Assembly: GCF_014656415.1 (NCBI RefSeq)
Contig: NZ_BNCJ01000014.1
Location: 55,982-119,981 of the forward strand
Direction: 5' to 3'
Source: Seohaeicola zhoushanensis
GTDB taxonomy: Bacteria; Pseudomonadota; Alphaproteobacteria; Rhodobacterales; Rhodobacteraceae
Length of the DNA: 64,000 bases
Positions 34,066 to 42,466 of the stretch are shown piece after piece. The first letter of the stretch is position 1. Each line of letters starts with the position of its first letter. A model generated the notes under the pieces. The model saw nothing but the letters and a program-made list of their open reading frames with translations, searched no databases and had not been told where the DNA came from. A program made the translations under genes and the position numbers.

Positions 34066-34488
34066 TCAGCAGAGCCGTTCCAGCAGGTCGAGGAAGGCCT
34101 TCCGTTCCGCCGGGCTCAGCGGGGCGAGCGTGGCGGCGGTGATGCCATGGGCCAGCGGCGCCAGCCGGTCGAAGGCGGCGCGGCCCTCCGGCGTCGGTTC
34201 CAGCAGGATGCGGCGGTTGTCGCCGGGGTCCGGGGTCGCCGCGACATAGCCCTTGCGGCGCAGCCGGTCGATCACGCCCTTGATCGTCGCCGCATCCATC
34301 GAGGTCGCCCGCCCCAGGGCGTTCTGCGAAGCCTGGCCGGACTGGCAGAGCCGGGCCAGCGCCGCGAACTGGGTCGGCGTCAGCTCGGGGATGCCCTGGG
34401 CGAAGAGCGCGAGGTGGCGCTGGTTGGCGCGGCGCATCAGGTAGCCGACCTGGCGGTCGAGCAGGTATGTCTGGTCGGGATCAGGCAT
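34066..34488 (-). CDS. MarR family transcriptional regulator
   Basis: 140 residues with the winged-helix core: LTPTQFAALARLC, QNALGRATSMDAATIKGVIDRL (recognition helix) and the wing RRKGYVAATPDPGDNRRILLEPTPEG. MarR dimers usually repress a divergent operon and respond to aromatic ligands. It is divergent from the molybdenum hydroxylase cluster and a palindrome lies between them, so it probably controls that cluster and perhaps itself. Confidence 0.9.
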   Translation of the reverse strand: MPDPDQTYLLDRQVGYLMRRANQRHLALFAQGIPELTPTQFAALARLCQSGQASQNALGRATSMDAATIKGVIDRLRRKGYVAATPDPGDNRRILLEPTPEGRAAFDRLAPLAHGITAATLAPLSPAERKAFLDLLERLC

Positions 34489-34530
34489 CGGGGCCTCGGG
34501 CGTTGACAGGTTTCGGGGCCTGGCTCACAC

Positions 34531-34546
34531 TGTTTGTATACGAACA
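34531..34546. promoter_or_regulatory. Putative MarR operator
   Basis: TGTTTGTATACGAACA is a 16-bp palindrome with one mispair (T/C against G/A in each half) around GTATAC. It lies between the MarR start (34488) and the GTG start of the FAD subunit gene (34581). MarR proteins bind palindromes of this length. A TTGACA at 34503-34508 may be a -35 for the rightward operon. Confidence 0.5.
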
Positions 34547-34580
34547 AGATCGACGCTCCAACCGCGAAGGAGAATCGGCC

Positions 34581-35414
34581 GTGGGAGCCTATCTGCAACC
34601 CCGTGACCTGGACGAGGCGCTGCGCCACCTTGCGCAGGGGCCGCTGACCGTGGCGGCGGGCTGCACCGACCTGTTCCCGGCGACCGAACGGCAGCGGCTG
34701 GCGGGCGACGTGCTGGACATTTCGGGGCTGGCGGGCCTGCGCGGGGTATCGCGCCACGCGGACGGCTGGCGGATCGGGGCGGGGACCACCTGGAGCGAGG
34801 TGATCGCCGCCGACCTGCCCGCGGGTTTCGACATGCTGAAGGCGGCGGCGCGCGAGGTCGGTTCGGTGCAGATCCAGAACGCCGGCACGCTGGGCGGCAA
34901 CCTCTGCAACGCCTCGCCGGCGGCCGACGGGGTGCCGCCGCTGCTGGCGCTGGGAGCCTCGGTCGAGCTGGTCTCGGCCTCGGGCGCGCGGGTGCTGCCG
35001 CTGGAGGAGTTTCTGATCGGCCCGCGGCGCACGGCGCGGCGGGCCCAGGAATTGCTGAGCGCGGTGCTGGTACCGGAGGCGGCGGGCGCCTCGACCTTCC
35101 GCAAGCTGGGGGCGCGGCGCTACCTGGTGATCTCCATCGCCATGGTCGCGGCGCGGCTGGTCTTGCGCGAGGGCCGGATCGAACGGGCCTGGGTCGCGGT
35201 CGGCGCTTGCAGCCCGGTGGCGCGGCGGCTGGGCGCGCTCGAGGCGCGGCTGGTCGGCATGGGCGCGGCGGAAGTGGCCGGGCTGGAGCCGGGCTTCCTC
35301 GAGGGCGTTTTGTCGCCGATCGCCGATGTGCGCGGCTCTGCCGAATATCGCCTCGGCGCGGCCGAGGAACTGGTGCGGCGCAGCGTGGGCGAGCTGATGG
35401 AGGGCCGGGCATGA
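34581..35414 (+). CDS. Molybdenum hydroxylase FAD-binding (medium) subunit
   Basis: 277 residues from GTG 34581 with AAGGAGA upstream. FAD-binding motifs of the CO dehydrogenase/xanthine dehydrogenase medium chain are present: VAAGCTDLFP near the N-terminus and QIQNAGTLGGNLCNASPAADG around 105-120. The CO_deh_flav_C domain follows. It passes electrons from the FeS domains to an acceptor. The stop overlaps the next start (ATGA). An ATG in the divergent promoter gives an N-terminal extension without family resemblance. Confidence 0.9.
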   Translation: MGAYLQPRDLDEALRHLAQGPLTVAAGCTDLFPATERQRLAGDVLDISGLAGLRGVSRHADGWRIGAGTTWSEVIAADLPAGFDMLKAAAREVGSVQIQNAGTLGGNLCNASPAADGVPPLLALGASVELVSASGARVLPLEEFLIGPRRTARRAQELLSAVLVPEAAGASTFRKLGARRYLVISIAMVAARLVLREGRIERAWVAVGACSPVARRLGALEARLVGMGAAEVAGLEPGFLEGVLSPIADVRGSAEYRLGAAEELVRRSVGELMEGRA

Positions 35415-38125
35415 AGGACGCGGGCCTTGCGTCGCTGAGCATCAACGGCCGTCCCGTCGAGGTGGCCTCCGACCCCGGACGCCGCCTCTCGGATGTGCTG
35501 CGCGAGGAGCTGGGCCTGCGCGGCACCAAGGTCGGCTGCGACGCCGGCGATTGCGGCGCCTGCACCGTGCTGCTCGACGGCGCGCCGGTCTGCGCCTGCC
35601 TGACGCCGCTCGGCCGCGCGCTGGGGCGCGAGATCGCCACCGTCGAGGGCGGCGTGGCCGAGGACCTGCAGGCGAGCTTCCTGCGCCATGGCGCGGCGCA
35701 ATGCGGGATCTGCACGCCGGGGATGCTGATGGCGGCCAGCGCCCTGCTGACCCGCAACGCACGTCCCTCGCGCGGCGAGGTCGAGGCGGCGCTGGGCGGG
35801 GTGCTCTGCCGCTGCACCGGCTATGCCAAGATCGTCGACGCGGTGATGGCCACCGCCACCGCCGCGCCCGCGCTGCCGAAGGCCGGCGCGGCGGTGGGCG
35901 CGCGGGTCGAACGGCTGGACGGCAGGCCCAAGGTCGACGGAAGCGAGTCCTACGGCGCCGACCATGTGCCCGAGGGGGCGCTGCTGGTGCGGGCGGTCCG
36001 CTCGCCGCATGTCGCGGCGCGCTTCGCCCTGGGCGACATCCAGAGCTGGGCCGCAAGGCACGGGGTGCAGGTCTTCACCGCCGCCGACATCCCCGGCGAG
36101 AACCGCTTCAGCGCGATCCCTGCCTTCGCCGACCAGCCGGCCCTGGCGCGCGACCGCGTGCGGATGCGCGGCGAGGCGGTCGCCATCGTCGCCGGCCCGC
36201 CCGAGGTGGTCGAGGCGCTGGACCTCGCCACCTTCCCAGTCGACTGGTCCGAGGACACCGGCCTGCGCGACCCCGACAGCGCGGAAAGCGCCGGTGCGCC
36301 GCAACTGCACGAGGACCGGGGCGGCAATATCCTGACCCGCGGCCTGGTCCGGCGTGGCGACGCCCGCGCCGCGCTGGCGGGTTCCGCACATCTGGCCGAG
36401 GTGGAGGTGCGGACCTCCTTCGTCGAACATGCCTATATCGAACCCGAGGCCGGCGTCGCCTGGATGGAGGGCGATGTTCTGGTGATCCGCGCCTGCACCC
36501 AGGCCCCGGTGATGGACCGCGACGAGACCGCGAAAATCCTCGCCCTCCCGCCCGAACGGGTGCGGATCATCCCGGCGGCCACCGGCGGCGGCTTCGGCTC
36601 CAAGCTCGACGTCTCGCTGCAGCCGCTGATCGGGCTGGTGGCTCTGCGCAGCGGCCGGCCGGCGCGGATGGTATATACCCGGCGCGAGAGCATGGCCTCG
36701 ACCACCAAGCGCCACCCGGCCCATATGCAGGCGCGCGCCGGGGCCGATGCCACCGGCCGGATCACCGGCATGGTCTTCGACGGCCAGTTCGACACCGGCG
36801 CCTATGCCAGCTGGGGGCCGACGGTGGCGGTGCGGGTGCCGGTCCATGCCTCGGGGCCCTACCGCGTGCCGGCCTATGACGCGCGCTCGCGGGCGGTGCA
36901 TACCAACAACCCGGTGGCCGGGGCCTTCCGCGGCTTCGGCGTGCCGCAGGCGGCGGTGGCGCAGGAGACGCTGTTCGAGGACCTGGCGCTGGCCGCCGGC
37001 ATCGACCGGCTCGCCTTCCGCCGGATCAACGCGCTCAAGGACGGCGACCGCTCGGTCTGCGGGCAGGAGCTTTGGGGCGTCGGCATCGACGACTGCCTCG
37101 CGGCGCTGGAAGGCCCCTGGGCGCAGGCTCTGGCCGAGGCCGAGGCGGCGAATGCGCAGGGCGGACGCATCCGGCGCGGCGTGGGCGTCGCCTCCTGCTG
37201 GTATGGCTGCGGCAATACCGGGCTGCCCAACCCCTCGACCGTGCGCGCCGGGATCACCCGCGAGGGGCGTCTCAGGCTGCACCAGGGCGCCACCGACATC
37301 GGGCAGGGGGCCAATACCGTCATCGCCCAGATCTTCGCCGATGCGCTGGGCGTGGACCTGGCCTCGGTCGAGCTGATTGGCCCCGATACCGCGCTGACGC
37401 CCGATTGCGGCAAGACCTCGGCCTCGCGCCAGACCTTCGTCACCGGCAAGGCGGCGCTGCTGGCTGGGCAGGCGCTGCGTGCGCGGCTGCTGGCGCTGGC
37501 GAACATGGGCGACGAGGCATCCATTGCCTTCGAGAACGGCGCGGTTGTGCTGCGCGAGGGGGCCCGCAGCCGGCGGATCGCCCCCGCCGAGCTGCCGCTT
37601 GACGTTCTGGGCTATGCGCTCAGCGTCGAGGAGACCTACGACCCGCCCACCAGCGGGCTCGACGCCGACGGGCAGGGGGTACCCTATGCGGTCTACGGCT
37701 ACGGCGCGCAGGTGGCCGAGGTGGCGGTCGATCTCGACCTCGGCACGGTGAAGGTGCTGCGCATCACCGCCGCCCATGACGTCGGCCGGGCAATCAACCC
37801 CGCCCTGGCCGAGGGCCAGATCGAGGGCGGCATCGCCCAGGGCCTCGGCATGGCGCTGATGGAGGAATATATCCCCGGCCGCACCGAGAACCTGCACGAC
37901 TACCTCATTCCCACCACCGGCGACATGCCCGAGGTGCGCTCGATCCTCGTCGAGAAGCCCGACCCCGAGGGGCCGCTCGGCGCCAAGGGGCTGGGCGAAC
38001 ACGTGCTGATCCCGACCGCGCCGGCGATCCTGAACGCGATCCGCCACGCCTCGGGCGCGCGCCTCACCCGCCTGCCGGCGCTGCCGCACCGGGTGCGGGC
38101 GGCCATCCGCGAGGCCGCCCCATGA
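35411..38125 (+). CDS. Fused 2Fe-2S and molybdopterin-binding subunits of a xanthine dehydrogenase family enzyme
   Basis: 904 residues. The first 155 hold the two [2Fe-2S] sites: plant-type GCDAGDCGACTVLLDG and CGICTPGMLM with VLCRCTGYAKI. After a short linker the Mo-binding chain begins (about 165-904), with TGGGFGSK, GAFRGFG, QGATDIGQGANT-type and late GAKGLGE motifs including the conserved catalytic Glu region near the end. Usually these are two separate genes. The substrate is not known; co-located genes resemble N-heterocycle (nicotinate-like) degradation. Requires molybdopterin cytosine dinucleotide and maturation factors not seen here. Confidence 0.88.
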   Translation: MKDAGLASLSINGRPVEVASDPGRRLSDVLREELGLRGTKVGCDAGDCGACTVLLDGAPVCACLTPLGRALGREIATVEGGVAEDLQASFLRHGAAQCGICTPGMLMAASALLTRNARPSRGEVEAALGGVLCRCTGYAKIVDAVMATATAAPALPKAGAAVGARVERLDGRPKVDGSESYGADHVPEGALLVRAVRSPHVAARFALGDIQSWAARHGVQVFTAADIPGENRFSAIPAFADQPALARDRVRMRGEAVAIVAGPPEVVEALDLATFPVDWSEDTGLRDPDSAESAGAPQLHEDRGGNILTRGLVRRGDARAALAGSAHLAEVEVRTSFVEHAYIEPEAGVAWMEGDVLVIRACTQAPVMDRDETAKILALPPERVRIIPAATGGGFGSKLDVSLQPLIGLVALRSGRPARMVYTRRESMASTTKRHPAHMQARAGADATGRITGMVFDGQFDTGAYASWGPTVAVRVPVHASGPYRVPAYDARSRAVHTNNPVAGAFRGFGVPQAAVAQETLFEDLALAAGIDRLAFRRINALKDGDRSVCGQELWGVGIDDCLAALEGPWAQALAEAEAANAQGGRIRRGVGVASCWYGCGNTGLPNPSTVRAGITREGRLRLHQGATDIGQGANTVIAQIFADALGVDLASVELIGPDTALTPDCGKTSASRQTFVTGKAALLAGQALRARLLALANMGDEASIAFENGAVVLREGARSRRIAPAELPLDVLGYALSVEETYDPPTSGLDADGQGVPYAVYGYGAQVAEVAVDLDLGTVKVLRITAAHDVGRAINPALAEGQIEGGIAQGLGMALMEEYIPGRTENLHDYLIPTTGDMPEVRSILVEKPDPEGPLGAKGLGEHVLIPTAPAILNAIRHASGARLTRLPALPHRVRAAIREAAP

Positions 38126-38152
38126 CCCGCCCCTCCGGAAAATGCGCCGCGC

Positions 38153-38253
38153 CCCCGGCTTCTCTTCTTCATAAATATCTCCGGGGGAGCCGGCCGGAAC
38201 GGGCGGGGGGGGCAGCGCCCCCGAATCCCGGCCTGCCCCGGGCGTGGACCTCT
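38153..38253 (-). repeat. Composite dispersed intergenic element, full copy
   Basis: CTTCTCTTCTTCATAAATAT with a following CTCCGGGGG (38159-38187), a GC spacer, the hairpin GGGGGCAGCGCCCCC (38208-38222), CGAATCCCGGCC and GGGCGTGGACCTC (38240-38252). The same parts and order as at 8014-8112. It sits inside what looks like one operon, so it is unlikely to be a complete terminator here. Confidence 0.7.
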
Positions 38254-38270
38254 CCGGGAAGGAGCCCAGA

Positions 38271-39734
38271 TTGACCACCGACCCCGCCCCCCGCCGCGAA
38301 CGCGAGGAGAAGATCCGCTGCGATGCCTGCCCGGTGATGTGCTACATCGCCGAGGGCAAGATCGGCGCCTGCGACCGCTACGGCAATGTCGGCGGGCGGA
38401 TCCTGCGCTGCGATCCGCTCACCGTGCTCGACCGCACCATCGCCGAGGGCGGCGAGATCCGGCCCTTTCTCAAGGCCGACTGGGATGGCCGCATCGTCGG
38501 CGGCGAGGACATGTTCGTCACCGCCATCGGCTCGGGCACCACCTATCCCGACTACAAGCCTGCGCCCTTCATCGTCAGCCGCGAGGTCGAGGGCGCCGAT
38601 TTCGTCACCGTGGTGACCGAGGCGATCTTTTCCTATTGCGGCGCCAAGGTGAAGATCGACACCGACCGCCACCTCGGCCACGAGAGCGCGGCGGTGCGCT
38701 ACCAGGGCGAGGCGGTGGGCCACATGATGACCGCCGAATACGGCTCGCAGATGATGAGCCTGGGCGGTGTCGCGCATCTGACCGGGGCCTCCAAGCCCGA
38801 GGGGCGGGCGACCTGCGAGGCGCTGCTGCGGCTGCTGAACCGCGAGGCGGTGGAGCTGGTGGTGGACGATGGCGCCACGGTCATCGTGCAGTCCGGCGCC
38901 GCGCCCATCGTCGATGGGCACCGGGAAGAGCGGATGCGGGTTGGCTGCGGCTCGGCCACCATCGGCATGTTCGCCAGCCAATGGCGCGGGCTGGTGGACG
39001 AGGTGGTGGTGGTCGACGACCATATCACCGGCGTGGTCAGCGAACACCAGGCCGGCAAGGTGCTCGGCTGGGAGGATACCGGCATCCGCATCAGGGGCCG
39101 GCGTTCGACGCCGGGGCGCTATTTCCAGGTGGCGCAGCCGGGCCTCGGCTGGGGCGGCACCGACATCACCGACCCGCTGACCATCCTCGCGCCTTTCGAG
39201 ACCCGCAAGGGCGCGCGCCCCGGGCTGACCCTGCTGATGGTCTCCACCACCGGCGAGCAATATGGCTATTACATGCTCGACGAGGCCCTCGTGCCGCAGC
39301 CCGCGCCGCTGCCCGAGGCGCTGCGCCCCTCGGTCGAGCTGATCGCCGAGAATTGCGAGCCGGCGCTTTGCACCGTCATGTTCATGGGCGGGGCCGGCGG
39401 GTCGCTGCGCTCGGGCGTGACGAAGAACCCGGTGCGCCTGACCCGTTCGGTGCAGGGCCAGCGCACAAGGGTCAGCGTGGCGGGGATCCCGGCCTATGTC
39501 TGGCCCGGCGGCGGCATCACCATCATGGCCGACGTGAAGGACATGCCCGAGAACGCCTTCGGCTACGTCCCGACGCCCGCCATCGTCGCGCCGCTGGAAT
39601 TCACCGTGAGCCGCGCCGAATACCGCGCGCTTGGCGGCCATGACGAGGCGGTGCGCTCGGTGGCCGACGTGCTCGAAAGCGGCGGTGAATACGGCGCTGA
39701 CGTGCGCGCGGTGGCGCCGAAGGGGCCGCGGTGA
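38271..39734 (+). CDS. 6-hydroxynicotinate reductase-like iron-sulfur protein
   Basis: 487 residues from a TTG start that has AAGGAG 7 bp upstream; a GTG at 38244 is the alternative. The N-terminus holds a cysteine cluster (CDACPVMCYIAEGKIGACDR) able to bind an FeS centre. The rest has characteristic segments such as VTEAIFSYCGAKVKIDTDRH-like, EYGSQMMSLGGVAHLTG and GMFASQWRGLVDEVVVVDDH. I recognise it as the family annotated after Eubacterium 6-hydroxynicotinate reductase, which reduces the pyridine ring. The true substrate in this aerobic-looking cluster is not established. Confidence 0.72.
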   Translation: MTTDPAPRREREEKIRCDACPVMCYIAEGKIGACDRYGNVGGRILRCDPLTVLDRTIAEGGEIRPFLKADWDGRIVGGEDMFVTAIGSGTTYPDYKPAPFIVSREVEGADFVTVVTEAIFSYCGAKVKIDTDRHLGHESAAVRYQGEAVGHMMTAEYGSQMMSLGGVAHLTGASKPEGRATCEALLRLLNREAVELVVDDGATVIVQSGAAPIVDGHREERMRVGCGSATIGMFASQWRGLVDEVVVVDDHITGVVSEHQAGKVLGWEDTGIRIRGRRSTPGRYFQVAQPGLGWGGTDITDPLTILAPFETRKGARPGLTLLMVSTTGEQYGYYMLDEALVPQPAPLPEALRPSVELIAENCEPALCTVMFMGGAGGSLRSGVTKNPVRLTRSVQGQRTRVSVAGIPAYVWPGGGITIMADVKDMPENAFGYVPTPAIVAPLEFTVSRAEYRALGGHDEAVRSVADVLESGGEYGADVRAVAPKGPR

Positions 39735-40579
39735 GCGCCCAGGCGGCATGGCTGCCGGGCGGCCGGCTGCACCTGCACCACGGGCCGATCGACCTGGTGA
39801 TCGGGGCCGAGGGGGCGGGGCGCGATGCGGCACTGCGCGCCGCCGAGGCGCGCTTTGCCACCGTGATGGAGGAACTTGTCGGCGAGCTCGCCCTGCTGCG
39901 CGCGCCCGCCGATTCGGGCCGCGTCCCTCGGGGCGCGATTGCCCGGCGGATGCACGCGGCGGTGCTGCCCTTCCTGCCCGATTTCATCACACCGATGGCG
40001 GCGGTGGCCGGTGCGGTGGCGGAAGAGATCCTGGCGGCGATGTGCGGCGCGGGCGTGCTGGAACGGGCCTATGTGAATAATGGCGGCGACGTGGCGCTGC
40101 ATCTCGCGCCGGGGCAGTCCTTCCGCGCGGCGATTGCCGACGGGCTGGGCGACAGCGCCCTGATCCGCGCGGGCGACGGGGTGCGGGGCATCGCTACCTC
40201 GGGGCGGGGCGGGCGGAGCTTCTCGCTCGGCATCGCCGAGAGCGTCACCGTGCTGGCGGCACGCGCCGCCGGGGCCGACGCCGCCGCGACGATGATCGCC
40301 AATGCGGTGGACCTCCCCGGTCATCCGGCGATCCGGCGCTTGCCGGCCTGCGAGATCGCGCCCGAGAGCGACCTCGGCGCGCGGCTGGTGACGGTGGACG
40401 TCGGCGCACTCAGCGCCGCCGAGACCGCGCTGGCGCTGGAGGCCGGGGCCGAAGCGGCACGCGACGCGGTGGCGCGCGGGCTGATCGCCGCCGCGCTGCT
40501 GACGCTGAACGGGGTGCGCCGGGTCACCGGCAGGCCCGGACTGATCGAAGAGACCATCAAGGAGGCGATCCATGCCTGA
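39731..40579 (+). CDS. UPF0280 family protein (ApbE-like fold)
   Basis: 282 residues from GTG 39731, overlapping the previous stop by 4 bp. Segments AYVNNGGDVALHLAPGQ, GIATSGRGGRSFSLGIAESVTVLA and the DAAATMIANAVDLPGHP pattern match UPF0280. The fold is related to ApbE FAD:protein FMN transferase, with the G-x-GD-like and T-x2-AT-like elements in place. It may flavinylate or assist the neighbouring oxidoreductase, which is inference. It overlaps the next gene by 8 bp. Confidence 0.75.
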   Translation: MSAQAAWLPGGRLHLHHGPIDLVIGAEGAGRDAALRAAEARFATVMEELVGELALLRAPADSGRVPRGAIARRMHAAVLPFLPDFITPMAAVAGAVAEEILAAMCGAGVLERAYVNNGGDVALHLAPGQSFRAAIADGLGDSALIRAGDGVRGIATSGRGGRSFSLGIAESVTVLAARAAGADAAATMIANAVDLPGHPAIRRLPACEIAPESDLGARLVTVDVGALSAAETALALEAGAEAARDAVARGLIAAALLTLNGVRRVTGRPGLIEETIKEAIHA

Positions 40580-41153
40580 ATTCACCCTGCGCAAGACCAT
40601 GCTCTTCATCGAGGAGATCCACCACGACGGCGGCCCCGCCGCCGCCAGCCCGCGCCGCCGGGCGGCCATCGTGGCGCTGGTGAAGAACCCCTTCGCCGGC
40701 ACCTATGCCGAGGATCTGCAATCGGCGATGGACGACCTCAAGCCGCTGGGCCTGATGATGACCGACCGGCTGATCGAGGCGATGGGCGGCATCGAGGGGA
40801 TCGACGGCTATGGCAAGGCCGGGCTGGTGGGCGAGCGCGGCGAGCTGGAGCATACCGCGCTCTGGCACGTGCCGGGGGGCTATGCGATGCGGGCGCGGCT
40901 GGGCGAGGCCAAGGCCATCGTGCCCTCGGCGATGAAGGTGGGCGGGGTCGGCACCCGGATCGACGTGCCGCTCGGCCATATCAACGCGGCCTATGTGCGC
41001 AGCCATTTCGACGCGATGGAGGTGGGCGTGCCGGACGGGCCCAAGGCCGACGAGCTGCTCTTTGCGCTGGCGATGACGCGCGGGCCGCGGATCCACAACC
41101 GGATGGGCGGGCTTTCGGTCTCCGAGGTCAAGGGCGAGGACGGCCTGCGCTGA
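40572..41153 (+). CDS. Amino acid synthesis family protein (DUF1185)
   Basis: 193 residues. The opening LRKTMLFIEEIHHDGG, AAIVALVKNPFAGTYAEDL, GYGKAGLVGERGELEHTALWHVPGGYAMR and GGVGTRIDVPLGHINAAYVRSHFD are typical of this small family, seen near hydrolase and ring-cleavage genes. The name is historical; the reaction is unknown. It is coupled to the UPF0280 gene. The 3' neighbour starts 2 bp after the stop but encodes an unrelated exported protein. Confidence 0.75.
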   Translation: MPEFTLRKTMLFIEEIHHDGGPAAASPRRRAAIVALVKNPFAGTYAEDLQSAMDDLKPLGLMMTDRLIEAMGGIEGIDGYGKAGLVGERGELEHTALWHVPGGYAMRARLGEAKAIVPSAMKVGGVGTRIDVPLGHINAAYVRSHFDAMEVGVPDGPKADELLFALAMTRGPRIHNRMGGLSVSEVKGEDGLR

Positions 41154-41155
41154 GG

Positions 41156-42283
41156 ATGGCGGCCCTGCGGCGCATCGGGCTGGCCCTGGCCCTGCTGCTG
41201 GCCCCGGTCGCGGCGGCGGCGGACGCCTATGTCGCCTGCGTGCAGGCGCAGCTGGCGCGGCTCGGGATCGACGCGGGGGCGGCGGACGGGTTGGTCGGCC
41301 CGAGGACGCGCGCCGCCTTGGCCGAGCTGGTCGCGCGCGAGCCGACCTTCGCGCCGCTGCCGCGGCTGACCGCGCATAACGCCTCGGTCTGGTGCGGCGA
41401 GATCGGCCGCCGGCTCGACCTGCGCGGCGCCTGGCCTTCGGCGGATAGGCCGCTGCGGCTGGAGGTCGGGGCGGAAGTGGTGCCCGAGCGCGGCGCGGTG
41501 CTGGAGGCGACGATCCTCGAGGCGCGCGCCTTTCTCGTCGCCACGCTGGGCGCGGATATCCCCGGCACGCTGGTGGTGATCGCCGAGACCGATATCGACC
41601 ACCTGGCCGAGAGGACGGCACGGGCGCTGGATGGCAATGTTGTCCGGGGGCTGATCGCGCCGCTGTTGCACGAGCAATGCGACGGCGCCGATCCCGCCTC
41701 GGGTGTCACCTTCGACGAGACCGTGGCGCTCTGCCTCGCGCCCGGCTGGACCACCGAACGCGCCTGGACGCCCTTCGAGCGGCGGCAGCTGCGCCGGCTG
41801 GTGGCGCATGAGCTGACCCATGTCTTCGAGCGCCAGCTCGTCGGTCGCAACATCCGGCTCGACGCAAGGGCGCGCGAGGGCATCTGGGGACCGCGCTGGC
41901 TGACCGAGGCGGCGGCGGTGGCGATGGAGTTCGGCTTTGCCTTTCCGCAGACCTCGCTGCAGGACAAGTTGCGCTGGTTCGAGGCGCAGCAGGACTATGA
42001 CGCCGCCGTGCTGCGGGGCTGGTCCGCGGGTGAGGTGCGGGGCGGCGAGACCGCCGAGATGCACGCGGGCTATGCCGGCGTGCTGCTGGCCTGGACCCAT
42101 GGCGAGGCGGCCTTCCTGGACTTCTGGCGCGCGATCCCGGCCGCGGGCTGGGAGGCGGCCTTCGAGCAGGCCTTCGGGCAGCCGGTGGAGCGTTTCTATG
42201 CCGGGTTCGGGGTGGCCGCGAGCAAGCCCGCCGAGGGCCGCAGGAGCGGCCGGCCCGCGCCCGACCCGACCGAGACGCGCTGA
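41156..42283 (+). CDS. Exported HExxH metallopeptidase-like protein with peptidoglycan-binding domain
   Basis: 375 residues. Signal peptide about 1-21. Residues 24-62 form a PG_binding_1-like module (QLARLGIDAGAADGLVGPRT). The second domain has His218-Glu219-x2-His222 within VAHELTHVFERQL and a downstream Glu in WLTEAAAVAMEF (about 251), the gluzincin arrangement, so zinc binding is plausible. Three cysteines are in the mature part. No named family is recognised. Close linkage to DUF1185 may reflect read-through rather than shared function. Confidence 0.68.
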   Translation: MAALRRIGLALALLLAPVAAAADAYVACVQAQLARLGIDAGAADGLVGPRTRAALAELVAREPTFAPLPRLTAHNASVWCGEIGRRLDLRGAWPSADRPLRLEVGAEVVPERGAVLEATILEARAFLVATLGADIPGTLVVIAETDIDHLAERTARALDGNVVRGLIAPLLHEQCDGADPASGVTFDETVALCLAPGWTTERAWTPFERRQLRRLVAHELTHVFERQLVGRNIRLDARAREGIWGPRWLTEAAAVAMEFGFAFPQTSLQDKLRWFEAQQDYDAAVLRGWSAGEVRGGETAEMHAGYAGVLLAWTHGEAAFLDFWRAIPAAGWEAAFEQAFGQPVERFYAGFGVAASKPAEGRRSGRPAPDPTETR

Positions 42284-42307
42284 GGCCGGGGCAGGCGGTT
42301 GGGGGGC

Positions 42308-42330
42308 GGCGGGGTGAACCCCGCCCTACG
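42308..42330 (-). repeat. REP hairpin variant with GTAG head
   Basis: On the minus strand: CGTAG, then GGCGGGG (42314 to 42308 complement) with loop TTCA and CCCCGCC. The GTAG head and TTCA loop are shared with the REP copies near 46.5-48 kb, but the stem differs. It abuts the composite element in the 183-bp gap before dnaG. Confidence 0.6.
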
Positions 42331-42335
42331 CGACC

Positions 42336-42412
42336 TCGAACCGGGGAGGGGGCGCTGCCCCCGCCGCCCGTGCCGGGCGGCCCCCCGGAGATATTTGTGA
42401 AGAAGAGAAGAG
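42336..42412 (+). repeat. Composite dispersed intergenic element, shorter copy
   Basis: Contains GGGGGCGCTGCCCCC (42350-42364), the hairpin CCGCCCGTGCCGGGCGG (42363-42380) and the tail CCGGAGATATTTGTGAAGAA ending GAGAAGAG (42385-42412). It lacks the ACGCCC arm of the full copies. Confidence 0.65.
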
Positions 42413-42466
42413 GGGGGCGTGGCGCCTCTGCCTCGCCTTCGCTGCGTGGGGCTGCTATGAGGAGCC

